Position numbers and translations under genes: made by a program. This document shows positions 23,186 through 34,651 of a DNA stretch of 64,000 bases, piece by piece; the first letter of the stretch is position 1, and each line of letters begins with the position of its first letter. Location: NCBI GenBank assembly GCA_033439685.1, contig JAUEDM010000001.1:4278001-4342000 (forward strand), read 5' to 3'. This DNA comes from Apodospora peruviana. Its lineage: Eukaryota > Ascomycota > Sordariomycetes > Sordariales > Lasiosphaeriaceae. The notes under the pieces are model-generated. The model ran no database searches. It had not been told where the DNA came from and worked only from the letters and a program-made list of their open reading frames with translations.

Positions 23186-24616
23186 TGTTGCGAGCTTAGG
23201 TGTCTTGATTTGTGTGTGGATCAGTGCGTGATTTATTGGGCAGTTCGTCTTCCATCTCCCAAATATGTTACCTGCCCTGGAGGTTTTCGGATCTACTTAA
23301 CATCAATCACCACCAGAGGATGCCGCGTCTTGCGGCACACTTCCAGCTTAACTCCGACGCGTCATTAGCTTGGGCGGTGGATATCCAATCTAATCGGATC
23401 TTTGAGGCCGTCAAGCGGTGACGCCATTCAGCTTGGAGATGAGAGCATGCGGTGACAATGCTCTAGACCAGACACCTACCTCTAGGCTGTCTCGAGAACC
23501 CAGAATCCGCAGACCATAACAGCACCTGTCGGTATTGGACCCCGCATCTTTGGGTATGGTGACATTCAACGACATGCAACTCACACTCGTTGCCGTGCGG
23601 GCGAAGTTGAACTGGCATAGGGTCCAGATGCCGTGATCTCGGCTTTCGGATCACAAATCGACAACGCCCCGAGCTCTTCCTCCCAATTAAAAACCAACGA
23701 GAGCTTGACTAGCCAAACAGTCATGTCGCCATCGACAGCGATGTTCGCATCACGAACCCAGTGGCTCGGTTGACCCGATGTGGTCAGTCCATGGTGCACC
23801 AGGCTCAATGCCGATAACGCTTGGGTTAGCTAATCCGGCGCGGCGGTATGGTTGTTCGTCCAGGTACTCCGAGGGAACTACGACAGGCAAAAGTGGCGGG
23901 AAGTCATAGTCCTTTGTTCTTATCTCTCATCGACGTTGCGACAATCTGTGTGACTCTCATTCGCATCAGTTGGCCGTACCTCTTAAATCATCCTCAAACG
24001 ACCCATTGGGACTGCACGACATATATGCCAATTACTCAGATTGATCAAGATACTTTTCTTGACAAAGAATCAACTGGCTCGGTACACGCGCGGTACGAGC
24101 ACGCTTCATCATGTCGCCGCAATACCCCGGATCCGATGGCGTGCCGCATCCCGCCTATGGCATCAACCCCTTAGCGGGCTCAGATTTTGATCGCCCCATC
24201 GCAACGTGCAGGCGAAAGAATATCGGGCATAGCGACATACGCTCTATCTCCTCTGGTTTCTCAACACGAAGCTCATGGTCTTGATTTGCTGCAGAGCCAG
24301 GATGATGGCAACATTGGTGCAAGTCGGGATCAAGACTAAAAGGAGAACTAGCTCAGCAGAAGAGCATGACGCGATTTCTTGCCACAAAGACCCGAGGTCG
24401 AATGAACCCTGGTCTAGAACATTTGGTTAATAACAGTGTAGAAGCCTACATACCCAGATTATAAGTGAACGGATGCCGTGTGAAACACCTTTCCTATTAC
24501 ACGTCCAACATTGGTGTACAACCTGAGGCCTTGCATTGTACCAGGAGAAACCTCGGACTCGACGCAACTTGACTCCATTATTCCATTCTCGAGTTCGACA
24601 ACTGCTACGATTTACC
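23186..24616. promoter_or_regulatory. Shared divergent promoter region
   Basis: A 1.43-kb spacer between the divergent TauD-type dioxygenase and the ACS permease. No coding region is supported in it. A sulfur- or nitrogen-responsive regulator site would be expected, but I did not identify one by eye. Confidence 0.5.
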
Positions 24617-26675
24617 ATGAGCGAGAAAGAGATTGACGTGTCCGTTGACAGCGTGGTCAGCGGGCATCATAGCGATGATGGGAGCCAAGATACCTTGAGC
24701 TGGACGGAGGGAGAGGAGAAGCGTTTGGTCCGGAAGTTGGTTTTCCTTTCCTCCTAAGGACATAATAATCTACTGACAGTCTGAAGGATCGATTTCCTTG
24801 TGATGCCGTTGCTCATGCTCGGCTTTTTCGCCCTCCAGCTCGACAGAGGCAACATGTGAGTTTATCCAGTTACCATGATTCGACCGTATTTGGATCTCGG
24901 TGAGCTCCTGCTGATCAATGTGAATCAACAGAGGAAATGCCATGACAGATTTCTTCCTTGCCGACGTTGGCATTACACAGTTCCAGTTCAACGTCGGCCA
25001 GCAGTTGCTATCTGCTGGTATAGTCCTACTTGAGGTTCGTAGCTCCAACTTACCTCCGGAATTTCTGATGATTTCTGCGAAGGAGCTAAACTGGTATCTG
25101 ACCGATGAAATAGATTCCGAGCAACCTCATTTTGTATAAAGTTGGCCCAACTGTTTGGATAGGGACACAAATTGTTGCATGGTATGTGTAGCAATTGCTA
25201 GGTTGGACTGAAAGCTCGACTTCGCGCGGAAAGCTAACGTATCCTCACTTTGCAGGGGATTCGTTGCAAGCTTTCAAGCTTTCCAAAAAGGTCTCGGTCC
25301 GTACTTGGCCACGAGGCTTCTACTTGGGTAAGCAAACACTTCGTTCGCTCACTGATCCTCTGGGCCCTCGTCTGACAACTGTTGGATGCACTTCAGACTC
25401 TGCGAAGCCGGTTTTATCCCAGCCGGTTTGTTCACTATCACGAGATGGTACAAGCGAGACGAGACCAGCAAGCGGTTCTCTTGGTTCTTTATCGGGAACA
25501 TGTTTGCCGGCGCTTGCTCCGGGCTTATCGCCTACGGGATGTGAGTGATGGTTTACGAGTCTCCTATAGTTACAGAACACTGACATAGCGTTGAAAGACT
25601 GCACATGAGGGGGGTGTGCGGGCTTGCTGGATGGCAGTGGCTATTCCTTGTGAGTTCCTCGATACTACTTATACAGAGTGGTACAAGAACTATACTGATA
25701 AATCACCACTCAAAAAGCTTGAAGGACTCTTCACCATTCTCGTGGGCGTCCTATTTATCAGTCTCTTTCCCAAAGCTCCAGGTAACCCTGTGTCGATGTT
25801 CGGTTTCCGTTACTTCACTGAGCGCGAAAGCCAAATTCTCGAGCGCCGCGTGCTTCTCGATGACAACACGAAACAACACACGCACCAACATGTGACCAGG
25901 GCAGAGCTCAAGGCTGTGGTTCGTACATATCCCGCTCGAGTTGAGGTTTGCCGCACATAAACTTACATATAATATGTTCGCAGCTCACAAACTGGCGTCT
26001 GATTCCACACATCCTCCTAACCATCTGCGCACTTGCACCCTCATCGACGCTGTTCGCATACGCGCCGTCACTAGTCATCTCCTTTGGTTATGAGCGGCTC
26101 AAGTCCAACGCCATGATCTCGATCGGCGCCTGGATCTTGCTGGTAACCAACGTTTCCTGGGGGGTAATTGCAGACCGGATCGGATTTAGGGGCCCAATGG
26201 TAGCCCTTGGGTTGTTTATTTACTGGGGATTTGTCCTGGGCAACCGTATCCTTATAACCTCCACCAACTCGACGGCGAGATTCGCCATGCTTACCCTGAG
26301 CATAGCATTCTCTTCAAACTGGCGTGAGTATTTGACTCCCGCCTGACAAAGCATTAATAACCAGAAAGCTAACAGAAGAGATCATTAGACCCCATCAATG
26401 GCTCATGGATGGCCCTCAATGCCAAGACGGCAGGAGAACGGTCCATCACAATGGCGATATTCATCATGGCGGCAAACACGTCCGGCATCGTCGGCAGCCA
26501 GTTGTTCCAGGCCAAGGATGCGCCTCTGTACCAAACCGGCTGGACCGTCATCATCTCGCTGGCAAGCGTGGGGGTTGTGGCTTCCATCTTTGCGAATCTG
26601 CAGTACTACTTGCTGAATCGCAAGCTTGAGCTGAAGGAGGATGCTGTCACCGGGGGTAGGAAGTATAAATACTGA
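24617..26675 (+). CDS. MFS permease, anion:cation symporter (Dal5/Seo1-like) family
   Basis: Ten exons: 24617..24735, 24787..24855, 24932..25034, 25114..25181, 25256..25327, 25397..25540, 25598..25649, 25718..25918, 25984..26323, 26389..26675. All phases close, giving 484 residues. Family signatures are ALQLDRGNMGNA after helix 1, WGFVASFQAFQKGLGPYLATRLLLGLCEAGFIPAG, TRWYKRDETSKRFSWFFIGN, LEGLFTILVG, and NGSWMALN in the late helices. These place it in the anion:cation symporter family with allantoate, nicotinate and sulfonate-linked permeases. Acidic N-terminus, basic C-terminus (RKYKY), about 12 helices, plasma membrane. Divergent pairing with a sulfonate dioxygenase suggests uptake of a sulfonate such as taurine; that substrate is inferred from position only. 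Confidence 0.9.
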
Positions 26676-27671
26676 AAGAGCCCGTATTAATTAGTTACTG
26701 TTCGCATGAATGTTTGCTTGGTCATAACTAGATTATATACATTTGTCCAATTATAATCGATGTCAACCATCCTGCTTCATGCTCTTTATGAAACCGGGAT
26801 GGTGGAAAGAGAAAGCGCAAAGTAAAAAAGCTCTATAAGAAGCGCTTTTCAGGCGTGTCAATTGATAGTCCAAGTTATTTGCGTAGTGTAATATCAGGAA
26901 TGATTATGGTGAGGCAGTACCGGCAGACGGTGCGAGGTCGACGATGTACGACCGCGCAAATCACACTGTATCAGGGAGGTTACAAAACAGCTTTCCCGGT
27001 ATTGGGATCTAGTTACCCATGGTTCAGTGGTATAGTGGTCAACACATCGGTACGACCTTGATCCGCCGGTCCGTATTGTAGGGTGGCATGGTTAGGCGTA
27101 CCTAAAGACCCGCGGTTCGAATCCGAGGTCGAGCCTTATATTAAATTATTCTTTTTCATTCTTTTTCCCTTCTGCGTTGCTAGGTAAACCGGATGATATA
27201 CTCCCTTTCCCCCTGCGAGAACAAGTATGTTGGTACGATGGGTAAGTTACCGGTTTCTGATATGTGTAAGGTGGACCTGGCTGACACGGGGGAGATGGCA
27301 TGATGGTTAGGAGTAGGGGAAGCTACCTTGGCCCTGAAATGTCCAACAGCAACAGCGAAGTCGGTTCTTATTACAGATGGGTGGTAAGGTATCTTAGTTG
27401 GACGCCAAGCACATTTATTATCTAAGTAGTACTTTTTTCTTTCGTTTCTACCTACTATGCCCCTCCCCATCTCAAGGTGTACGGTCCTTTCGCTCTTGGG
27501 TGTTGCAAACAGGATTTATTCACAATGTAAGTAACTTCACAGCCTTCTCCTCAACCGTCTTCCATGATCGTGGGTCCTGTTGAGGTCAGGTTAACTCAAG
27601 TGTCTAAAACGCCTGTCTTGAATTACATCATAGCAGGTAAGGTACCTCGATAGACAGCCTCAGCTTGATAC
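26676..27671. other. Intergenic spacer with a tRNA-like relic
   Basis: AT-rich flank of two converging genes. It holds the tRNA-like element annotated at 27021-27136; no protein gene is supported. Confidence 0.5.
27021..27136 (+). pseudogene. tRNA-like relic (A box and B box)
   Basis: The 5' part GGTTCAGTGGTATAGTGG looks like an acceptor strand plus A box, and CCCGCGGTTCGAATCC is a B-box T-arm about 90 nt later. The ends GGTTCAG and TCGAGCC can pair at six of seven positions counting wobbles. The T-stem has one mismatch and the middle is too long to fold as a normal anticodon arm. A decayed tRNA (Gln-like 5' half) or an intron-containing gene are the options; decay looks more likely. Confidence 0.4.
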
Positions 27672-28370
27672 TTACATGGTCGGGACCTTGGTGAGGGTCG
27701 CGCACGCAATACGTGCCCCACTAGCATCATGGAAGACGATCCCGCGGTCACCAATGTAGCCGAGGTTGATGATGTTGAGAGCCGAATAGGGGTCGTTGAA
27801 GCTAATTCAGAAAAGGCAAACATGTTAAACCCAAATATCCGAAAACCCGAAAAAAGAATATTGAGAAACTCACCTCTTGCTAACGGTCGGTCCCGCCACG
27901 AGACCAAACTTGCCCGAGAGATCACCAATCTCACAAGTCTGCGGCTTCGAGCTGTCGCAGGGAGGGCTGTCTCCTCGCAGGTACGAGTCGAGATGGCCAC
28001 CAGTGTCGGCGCAGTTACCGTCGGCAGGGACGGCCTTCGCATGCACGTGGTACTCTGAGCAGTGAATTAGACCAACAAGCAGCAGAAATAGGTTGCGAAG
28101 GGTTGAAGTGGTCGGAAAGAAATTTGACGTACTGTACGGCCCCTTGTCCGCAGCCAGGCCCGACACTTCGATGGTGTAGTTGACACCAACAGTGTTGGCA
28201 ACGGCCGTCACCACCCCCTTGACGGTTCCGTTGAACTTTGCCTGCCAGACCTCTCCGATGACAGGGTTGTTCCTGACTTGTCGCGCGTCGCCGAGTTTGC
28301 CGGTCACGGTGGCATTCTGGCAAGCTGCGAGCGTGGCAGCGCCGAGCAGGCTAATGAGAGAGAGTTGCAT
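27672..28370 (-). CDS. Secreted copper superoxide dismutase-like protein
   Basis: Exons complement(27672..27801, 27874..28054, 28133..28370), 182 residues. A signal peptide (about residues 1-17, ending AAC-QN) precedes a Cu/Zn-SOD-like fold. Copper ligands are His82 and His84 (KYHVHAKAVP), His100 (TGGHLD) and His164 (IVFHDASGARIACA). Cys94 probably forms the intramolecular disulfide with the Cys near RIAC. The extracellular fungal branch is recognisable by AVPADGNCADTGGHLD and CEIGDLSGK. In related proteins that last block usually continues with His; here it is Phe129, so a metal-site or surface histidine is missing, in line with Cu-only enzymes. It may end at the TAA used, or continue through the GTAAGT there into a GPI-type tail. 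It would remove superoxide outside the cell. Confidence 0.82.
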
Positions 28371-28524
28371 TTCTTTTTTTTTTTTTGGTTTTGATGTTGT
28401 GTTGGTTGGTGATAATCAACCTCTGGTCGCACGCACGGCTGGCTTGTGATGAACAGGATCCCGGTGGTCGGAATTGGTAAGAGAGTACAAAAAGAGACCA
28501 CGAAAACGGAGCGCTGCCTTCTTC

Positions 28525-28532
28525 CTATATAG
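28525..28532 (-). promoter_or_regulatory. TATA-like box
   Basis: CTATATAG on the minus strand, about 155 nt upstream of the SOD-like start codon. Confidence 0.35.
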
Positions 28533-28932
28533 CCCATATATACATGTTTAAATCGCCTTTTCCCAAGAAAAAGCAAAAGCCATCCATTACCAGCTAGCTA
28601 TTTCCGAGAGTCCGTCATCCAGGAAATTTATTTCCCAGCTTTTCCAAGACGCGGGACATGATTACCATAAAGTGGCTCCAAGCAAGCGAACGTCACCATA
28701 TCCCCTGCTTGACCATTACGCAAAGTTTGGGGATCCGGGCGGAAGAAGAGTGTCTATTACTTATATTCCCCACACATAACTCGAGCATTTCGACATGCTC
28801 GGTTCGAAAGCGGGCCCCTTGCCGCTCGCGGCTGTTATGGTTAAGTTGATCATATTTGGGGATGCCAAGCCAGGGGTATGTATTTCTTCACTCCGGGATG
28901 ATAATAATGTAGACGCAGCGGAAGCAATATAA

Positions 28933-28952
28933 CCCCCCCCCCCCCCCCCCCC
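28933..28952. repeat. C20 homopolymer
   Basis: Twenty consecutive C residues in AT-rich intergenic DNA; the length is prone to variation and to sequencing error. Confidence 0.9.
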
Positions 28953-29507
28953 TTTATATTATAGAGGGTATTTCCCAGCGACGGTACTCCGGTGCGGTGC
29001 GCAAAGCATGAAAAAGGCTGAGCCCCGACATATTACTTGGCGGATGGACGATATAAATATTTCCGACGGACATACTCCGCAGGTGTGGTCGTCTTTCCGA
29101 GTTCCTGCAGCTTTCGCGTCGAGTAAGATAGATAACCGACGGATCGGTCGGCACTGAGGACCTATCTAGGTACCTAAGAGACACCATCTTTTGGTGACAT
29201 TCGCTTGCCATTATCTTGAAGACTTTCCCTGGGTCCATTTCCATTTCCATATCGCGCTCTCTATCTCTGGACATTAAAGGGTCGAGGAATGATGACATTA
29301 AACATGAAGGAATAGGCCCGGCTTAGAATTGCAACATCACAAGTTCGACCCTCATAACAACGTGATGCGTAACACATAATTAGGGCTTTTGGGGCAAGGG
29401 TTAACGTAGACAATGACGGGACATGTCTACACCCTGTCTTGCGATTGGCCACAGCAAATACTTGATGACTACCAAACTACACAACAGCAAAATCTTTGAG
29501 GTTCACT

Positions 29508-31321
29508 TTACTCGATGGTTCCGTAGGTCCAAAAGCGGTTGTACGGATCATACTGCTTCTTTAACCTCCTCAGCTTCTGCTGTCTTTCTCCATCATATCT
29601 GTCGTTAACGTCAGCACAAGGAACAATAGCCTGGAAAAGAAGCTGATTAGGTTCTCCGAGAAATCATACCCATACAAAGCCTCAAGGGACTCTTGTTCTC
29701 CCACGGCGTAGTTGACATAGCTCTCTTCTCGTTGCTGGTGTTTCATCAGAGCGGTGCGCATCTTCTCTCCCCACAGAGTGACCTTGGCATCCAGCGCCGG
29801 AACCGCGGCCGGTGCATCATATAATAACACGATAGTCCTTTTAATTGTTGGCCGGGGGATTAGTACTCGGATTTTCATCAATCCTTGAGACAGGGGTAAT
29901 ACTCACGGTAGCGCTCTGAAATGCCGATGCGCATATGCCGTGCTCCGGGCCGGAACCGCTTGCATCGCTTGTGGAGCATAGTTCTCAACAAAGGCGTAGG
30001 AGCTAGCAAACTCCGGAACCTCGCTCGTTATCTGGTTGAAGAGGTTGTACATGCTGCGCAGGTCGGACGGGATGTAGCGCGTCACGCCGATGCCGAAGAC
30101 GCCTCCGTAGTGGTTCGGTTTGCAGGACTCCGAAGTCAGTCCGTAGCCGAGCGCTTCGATGAGGCCGGGATAGTCGGTGATGATGGTGTTGACAGCCACT
30201 GGGCCGATATCGCGCAGGGGCTTGGTGTATTTGTCCATCGCGTTGAGATTGAGACCGTTGGAGAACACCCAAAGGATTAGGATTGCCTGGACCATTATGC
30301 GGTTAGTTTTGACCTTGGAACCTGCAAGACCATTGATTGTCACTCAGGGGTATGGGGCTACTCACATTATCTGGATCAGTGGTGGGATCCCGGGTGATGA
30401 TGGTCTCCCACGAGAGATGGGCCGGCTGCGTCGCAAGCTTCACATTCAGCTGCTCAAATACAGCCTCGAGCTTGTCCTGGGTGTAGATCAGCGTGGTAAA
30501 TGTCCACTTCTCCTTGCCCTGGTTGCTATGAACTCTCATCTTCATTTCGGTCACGATCCCAAAGTTGTGGCCGGCACCCTTGAGTCCCCAGAACAGCTCC
30601 GGATGGGACTGCTCGCTTGCGGTGACGGCTGTCCCGTCGGCGAGGACCACACGAGCGCTCACGATCTGGTCCAGGCCCAAGCCGTACTCGCCCTGGATGG
30701 GGCCTACACCGCCTCCCAGGCTGGAACCGGTTACGCCGATACATTGGCAGAGGCCGGTTGCTTTGTGCCGTAAATCGTCAGACACGGCCGCATTTCCAGC
30801 ATCTGTACAGCAGAAAAAGTATGGGGGAGCGCACCTGTCTGCTTCCTAGCACTCCACAACGTCTGAACCAGGTCGGCGATCCTCACACCGCCGCCAACGG
30901 TAGCATACTGACCATCCAGCGAAAGCTCGATCTTGCTCAGGTTTCGCATCCAGATGTTCATGCCGCCTTTCATGGTTGCCAGACTGCCCCACGAGCCGTG
31001 GCCGGTGTTCTTGGCTGCAAAGGGAATCTTGTGCGCGTTCGCATACTTGACCGCCTTGGACACGTCATCTTCGGTGTCGACAACCACAACAACACTGTAT
31101 TCAGGGCTGTTGCTCAGCAGATACCGCTCGGTGAACTCACCGAAGTGTGGACTCGACGGGGTGATGATCTGCGCGTTGCGGGAGAGCAGCGGGCCTAGCT
31201 CCGCCTTGATATCTGGTGTGTGTGGCCCAGGGGGGTGATTTGAGTTGCCGGCTGCTGCTGTTGTAACCAGCACGATCCAGTAACTCGCAATTGCTGCGTA
31301 GAGGAAACGTAGGCCTAACAT
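29508..31321 (-). CDS. Secreted berberine-bridge-type FAD-linked oxidase
   Basis: Five exons, complement(29508..29598, 29670..29837, 29907..30286, 30366..30802, 30835..31321), 520 residues. A hydrophobic secretion signal (about residues 1-25) is followed by a PCMH-type FAD-binding domain: VVVVDTEDDVSKAVKYA, then KNTGHGSWG with His108 placed for 8-alpha-histidyl FAD attachment. GLCQCIGVTGSSLGGGVG supplies Cys181, the usual 6-S-cysteinyl position, so bicovalent flavin is likely. The substrate domain contains ELFWGLKGAGHNFGIVTEM. The BBE C-terminal motif reads KKQYDPYNRFWTYG, where most members have NVF. Such enzymes oxidise sugars, oligosaccharides or secondary metabolites, releasing H2O2. The neighbouring exporter-like MFS gene is on the same strand. 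Substrate unknown. Confidence 0.9.
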
Positions 31322-32024
31322 TTTGAACGATTATGTCGACATATGGTTCGACAAGAAAGATATTTGAATAGTATTAGTTGGAGAGAACGGACATGACAAG
31401 ATCTTGCGCTGTGATACGGATTCACCCACACTGTTATGTAGTTGACGTTGAACTGCAGATATATCTTCGAATTAACCAAAGAGTTAGATTATCGTAGAAG
31501 ATCCATTCTTGGGCGAATTACTGCTTGGGGACTAGTTGCCATCTTGAGTTCTGACTGGCGGTCAACGCTCACTGTCAGCCGAAGATGCTATTGATTTCAT
31601 CGTATGAACCCGATTAGACGAACGCACATGAGGCTTGATGGAATGGTACCCTCGTGAGGGGACCACTAGCCGCTGCCTAGACAATACCTGCCTTGTGGTC
31701 ATCTGATAGTAAGAACTAGAGATTTCACTAGTGCTCGGCACTGGTTGTGCTTACATATTTCACGATATACAGCTTGCTGACCTGATCGCTGCCCCTGTCT
31801 TTACTGGTATCTTTGTAATCACTCGGCATATGCAGCGTCCCGCTCCGGCTTGCTTCGGGATTTAGAGTTACCTTATGACTTGAGAAGTCTTCCAAAGGGG
31901 AAGCGGATGCCCAGCTAATTAGCCCAGTAATCGTCTTGACCGACTACTTGGTAAGACCACTATAATTATGACCCTATTCCGTACTCAGTGTAGCTAGGTA
32001 GATAACCTAATCAAGCAATTTTTC
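31322..32024. other. Intergenic spacer
   Basis: Promoter of the FAD oxidase and 3' flank of the MFS gene on the same strand; nothing further recognised. Confidence 0.5.
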
Positions 32025-33756
32025 CTAACCTTGCATAACCGGCATAAAACCATCACCATGATCATCATCTTGATCCGTAAAGATAAGCCAAGCGAGCGTT
32101 CCGGAGACAGCACATAACCCAGCGAGTACCATCTCCATCCCTCCGTAACTCAACCTTGCGCGCAACTCTGCGCCAGCGTAGTTCCCTACCAACAATCCAA
32201 AACTAGTCACCATTGTGTTCAGCCCAAACAACTGGCCCATGACCGAATCCTTTTCAGATCCATCATTAGTAGCAGCCGGCTTACAATCATCTGACCCCGA
32301 GTTTTCACAGTCACTTTCACAAGTCCTCCCAATTTCACTCCTTCGCGCCGCCGCCAGTGCTGCCCTCCTCTCGACAACTTCTTTAGCTTTGACCATCCCC
32401 GGCGTCGAGACCATGGCCAAGCACAAGCCTTGCATCGACAGCCCGAGAGAAAACAGACCCAGATTTACTGACTCGTGCGGGAAAAAATGGCCAGCCGGAA
32501 CAACCATCCCTACCAGAGAAGGCACAAAGCAGCCGTAACCCAATGTAGCAACAATTCTGGGACCGAAACGGTCGACGGCCCACCCGGCGACGGGCGCAAA
32601 GACCAAGGTCGGGATGGCCAGGGCGAGGTAGACGAAGCCGACCTTTTCCGGGGGCAGGCCGAAGCCGTTCCAGCTTCTGTTTCTGCTTTCGCCGGGTGAT
32701 GTAGACGATTCGAGCTCGAGTGCGAGGGTCGAGTCGTACGACCCGAGAATGATGTATTGCATCATGCTTAGGAGGAGGCAAACCAGGAGCTGTGGATCGA
32801 CGAGGTGAAATAGGATTGAAGGAAGAAAACGTCGTGAGAGACTTGTTTTTGAGTGGTAGGTTAGGATTGGGGTAGGATAACTGTCAATTTCTCCCTGGCT
32901 GCTGCGTGATGATACTATTTCTAGTACGTCTGGTATTAGTAGAAGGACGTCGTCGTCGTTCTCAGTTGCACTTTCACCGCCCGCTGCTGGTTGTTGTGAC
33001 AATAAAGCTTCTTCGGATTCCAGCATGCCCGTCGCGGTGGTGGAAACATGGGCGGTTTTTTGCAGGAGAGCACTTGTCTCGGAAGAAGACGAACTGCTGC
33101 CAGACGCGGCAGGTTTCTCAATCATCAACATACGCATCGCAAGGTCGATGAACAGCACGAAGAGGCTGACGTTGAGGATCCCATCGAAACCCCATCGAGA
33201 AAAGATGATACCGCCGAGTGGTGGGCCGCTGATTTCACCGACTGCAACAACTGATCGGATCTAACTCAAGTCAGTGCCCAAATATTCCTTATTAGGCAAG
33301 TAAGGTGCTTACAGTCCCCAACGCCTTGCCCAGATCGTTTTTGGGGACCGAGTCCGCCACGATCGCGTATCCCGCAGCATAGAGAATCGCGGCGCTCAGG
33401 CCGTTCAATGTCCGCGAGAACAGCATGACGGCGTAGCTCTCGCTGGTGTAGAAGGTAATGGTCGACCAGAGCAGCGCGCCGAGCCCGGCGAGGTAGAGAT
33501 GGCCTCGTAGGGCCCGGAAATCGGCCAGCCAGCCCGCCGGCACGGCAGACACGAGCGTCGCGATGCTGAACGCCGCCAGGATGTTGGCGACGAGGCGCTG
33601 GATCTCGGGAGAGTCGAGGTCGGGGATGTGTAGGTGCTCGTGGACGAGCAGAGGTAAGAGGGGGATGCGCATGCCGAACAGGAACTGGTCGGAGAACTGG
33701 CCGATGCCGACTGTGAGCACGATGAATAAAGGGTGCGAGCGCCATGGGAGGAACAT
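32025..33756 (-). CDS. MFS transporter, DHA1/vesicular-amine-transporter-like
   Basis: Exons complement(32025..33260, 33313..33756), a 52-nt intron, 559 residues. The N-terminal half has FSDQFLFGMRIPLLPLL in helix 1. The A-loop motif region is AGWLADFRALRGHLYLAG, and helix 5 contains SRTLNGLSAAILYAAGYAIVADSVP. Residues after the splice, GEISGPPLGGIIFSRWGF, match helix 5-6 of the drug:H+ antiporter-1/SLC18-like branch. A cytosolic loop of more than 100 residues, rich in Ser and acid, separates the two six-helix halves, as in that branch. The second half has WAVDRFGPRIVATLGYG. Members export amines, drugs or metabolites. Lying upstream of the FAD oxidase on the same strand, it could export that enzyme's product, but this is speculative. 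Confidence 0.85.
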
Positions 33757-34651
33757 TTTATTTCGATTTCCAAGTGTATTCTACACGGTACACCACCCTT
33801 TGAGTGGGTGAAGATGGCAAGTGTGGGCCATCATTATTCATGTCGTTGAAGGAATACCTACTTTGAACAGGATTCTGTGATGCGGCCAACTGTGATGCGG
33901 CCATGCGGGGTGCAAGATGTTACCATTCACAAGGTGGTAATATGTCTGCAAGCAGGCGGCTAGGTGGAGTTTTGTGCCGTTGTTGACGACATGTGCAAGT
34001 ATGAATCAGCATCCGTATCCAGTCGTTGTTCTGTACTCTATGCAGAGACCGAAACAAAGACGGGTCGTACTGCGTGCGGTTGATAATCGTACAAATAACT
34101 GGTTGATCTTGCCCAGTATAGCAAATATCTTTTCAGTCATCTACCAGGTACGTACCGTATCTAACATTCTTCAATGTCTGTCGCGATAGTCTTATCATTA
34201 CCCCAACTTGTGGAGTCGTGGACATGTGAACTTGCAGCCAACATACATGAGATTTTTATATACTGTCAAATTAGAGTAAGATTGGACATTATCCGATTTC
34301 AGTCTTAGAGAGTAAAAAAGACCTTGTAATTTGGTCTTAAACATCGATAGTGCCAGCTACAAACTCGAAACTCGGAGCGGTGTCCTGTCTGATAATAAGA
34401 CAAGCCAAAAAGCTCCGGTCATCGGCTGCTCGGCTCGGCTCCTGGTCGGCCAAGACGGGCGGCCCCACAAGAAACGATGCACGGATCCGTCGCTCCGGCA
34501 GCTAAACCACCCCCTCTTACCCCGTTCCCACGTGCAATTCAATACCTCGAACTACCGGCATTCGAATCACAACATCAGATGTCGCACGCTGCACGACGGT
34601 TTCGAGTTTCAATTGTTTGGCTTGATCAAATTCTTTTCTGCTCAGTCATTG
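33757..34651. other. Divergent intergenic spacer
   Basis: Between the MFS gene (minus) and the RraA-like gene (plus). No gene recognised. Confidence 0.5.

Larger units (their letters stand above)
28371..29507. other. Intergenic spacer with C20 tract
   Basis: SOD-like promoter and 3' flank of the FAD oxidase gene. It contains an uninterrupted run of 20 C at 28933-28952. No gene recognised. Confidence 0.55.
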
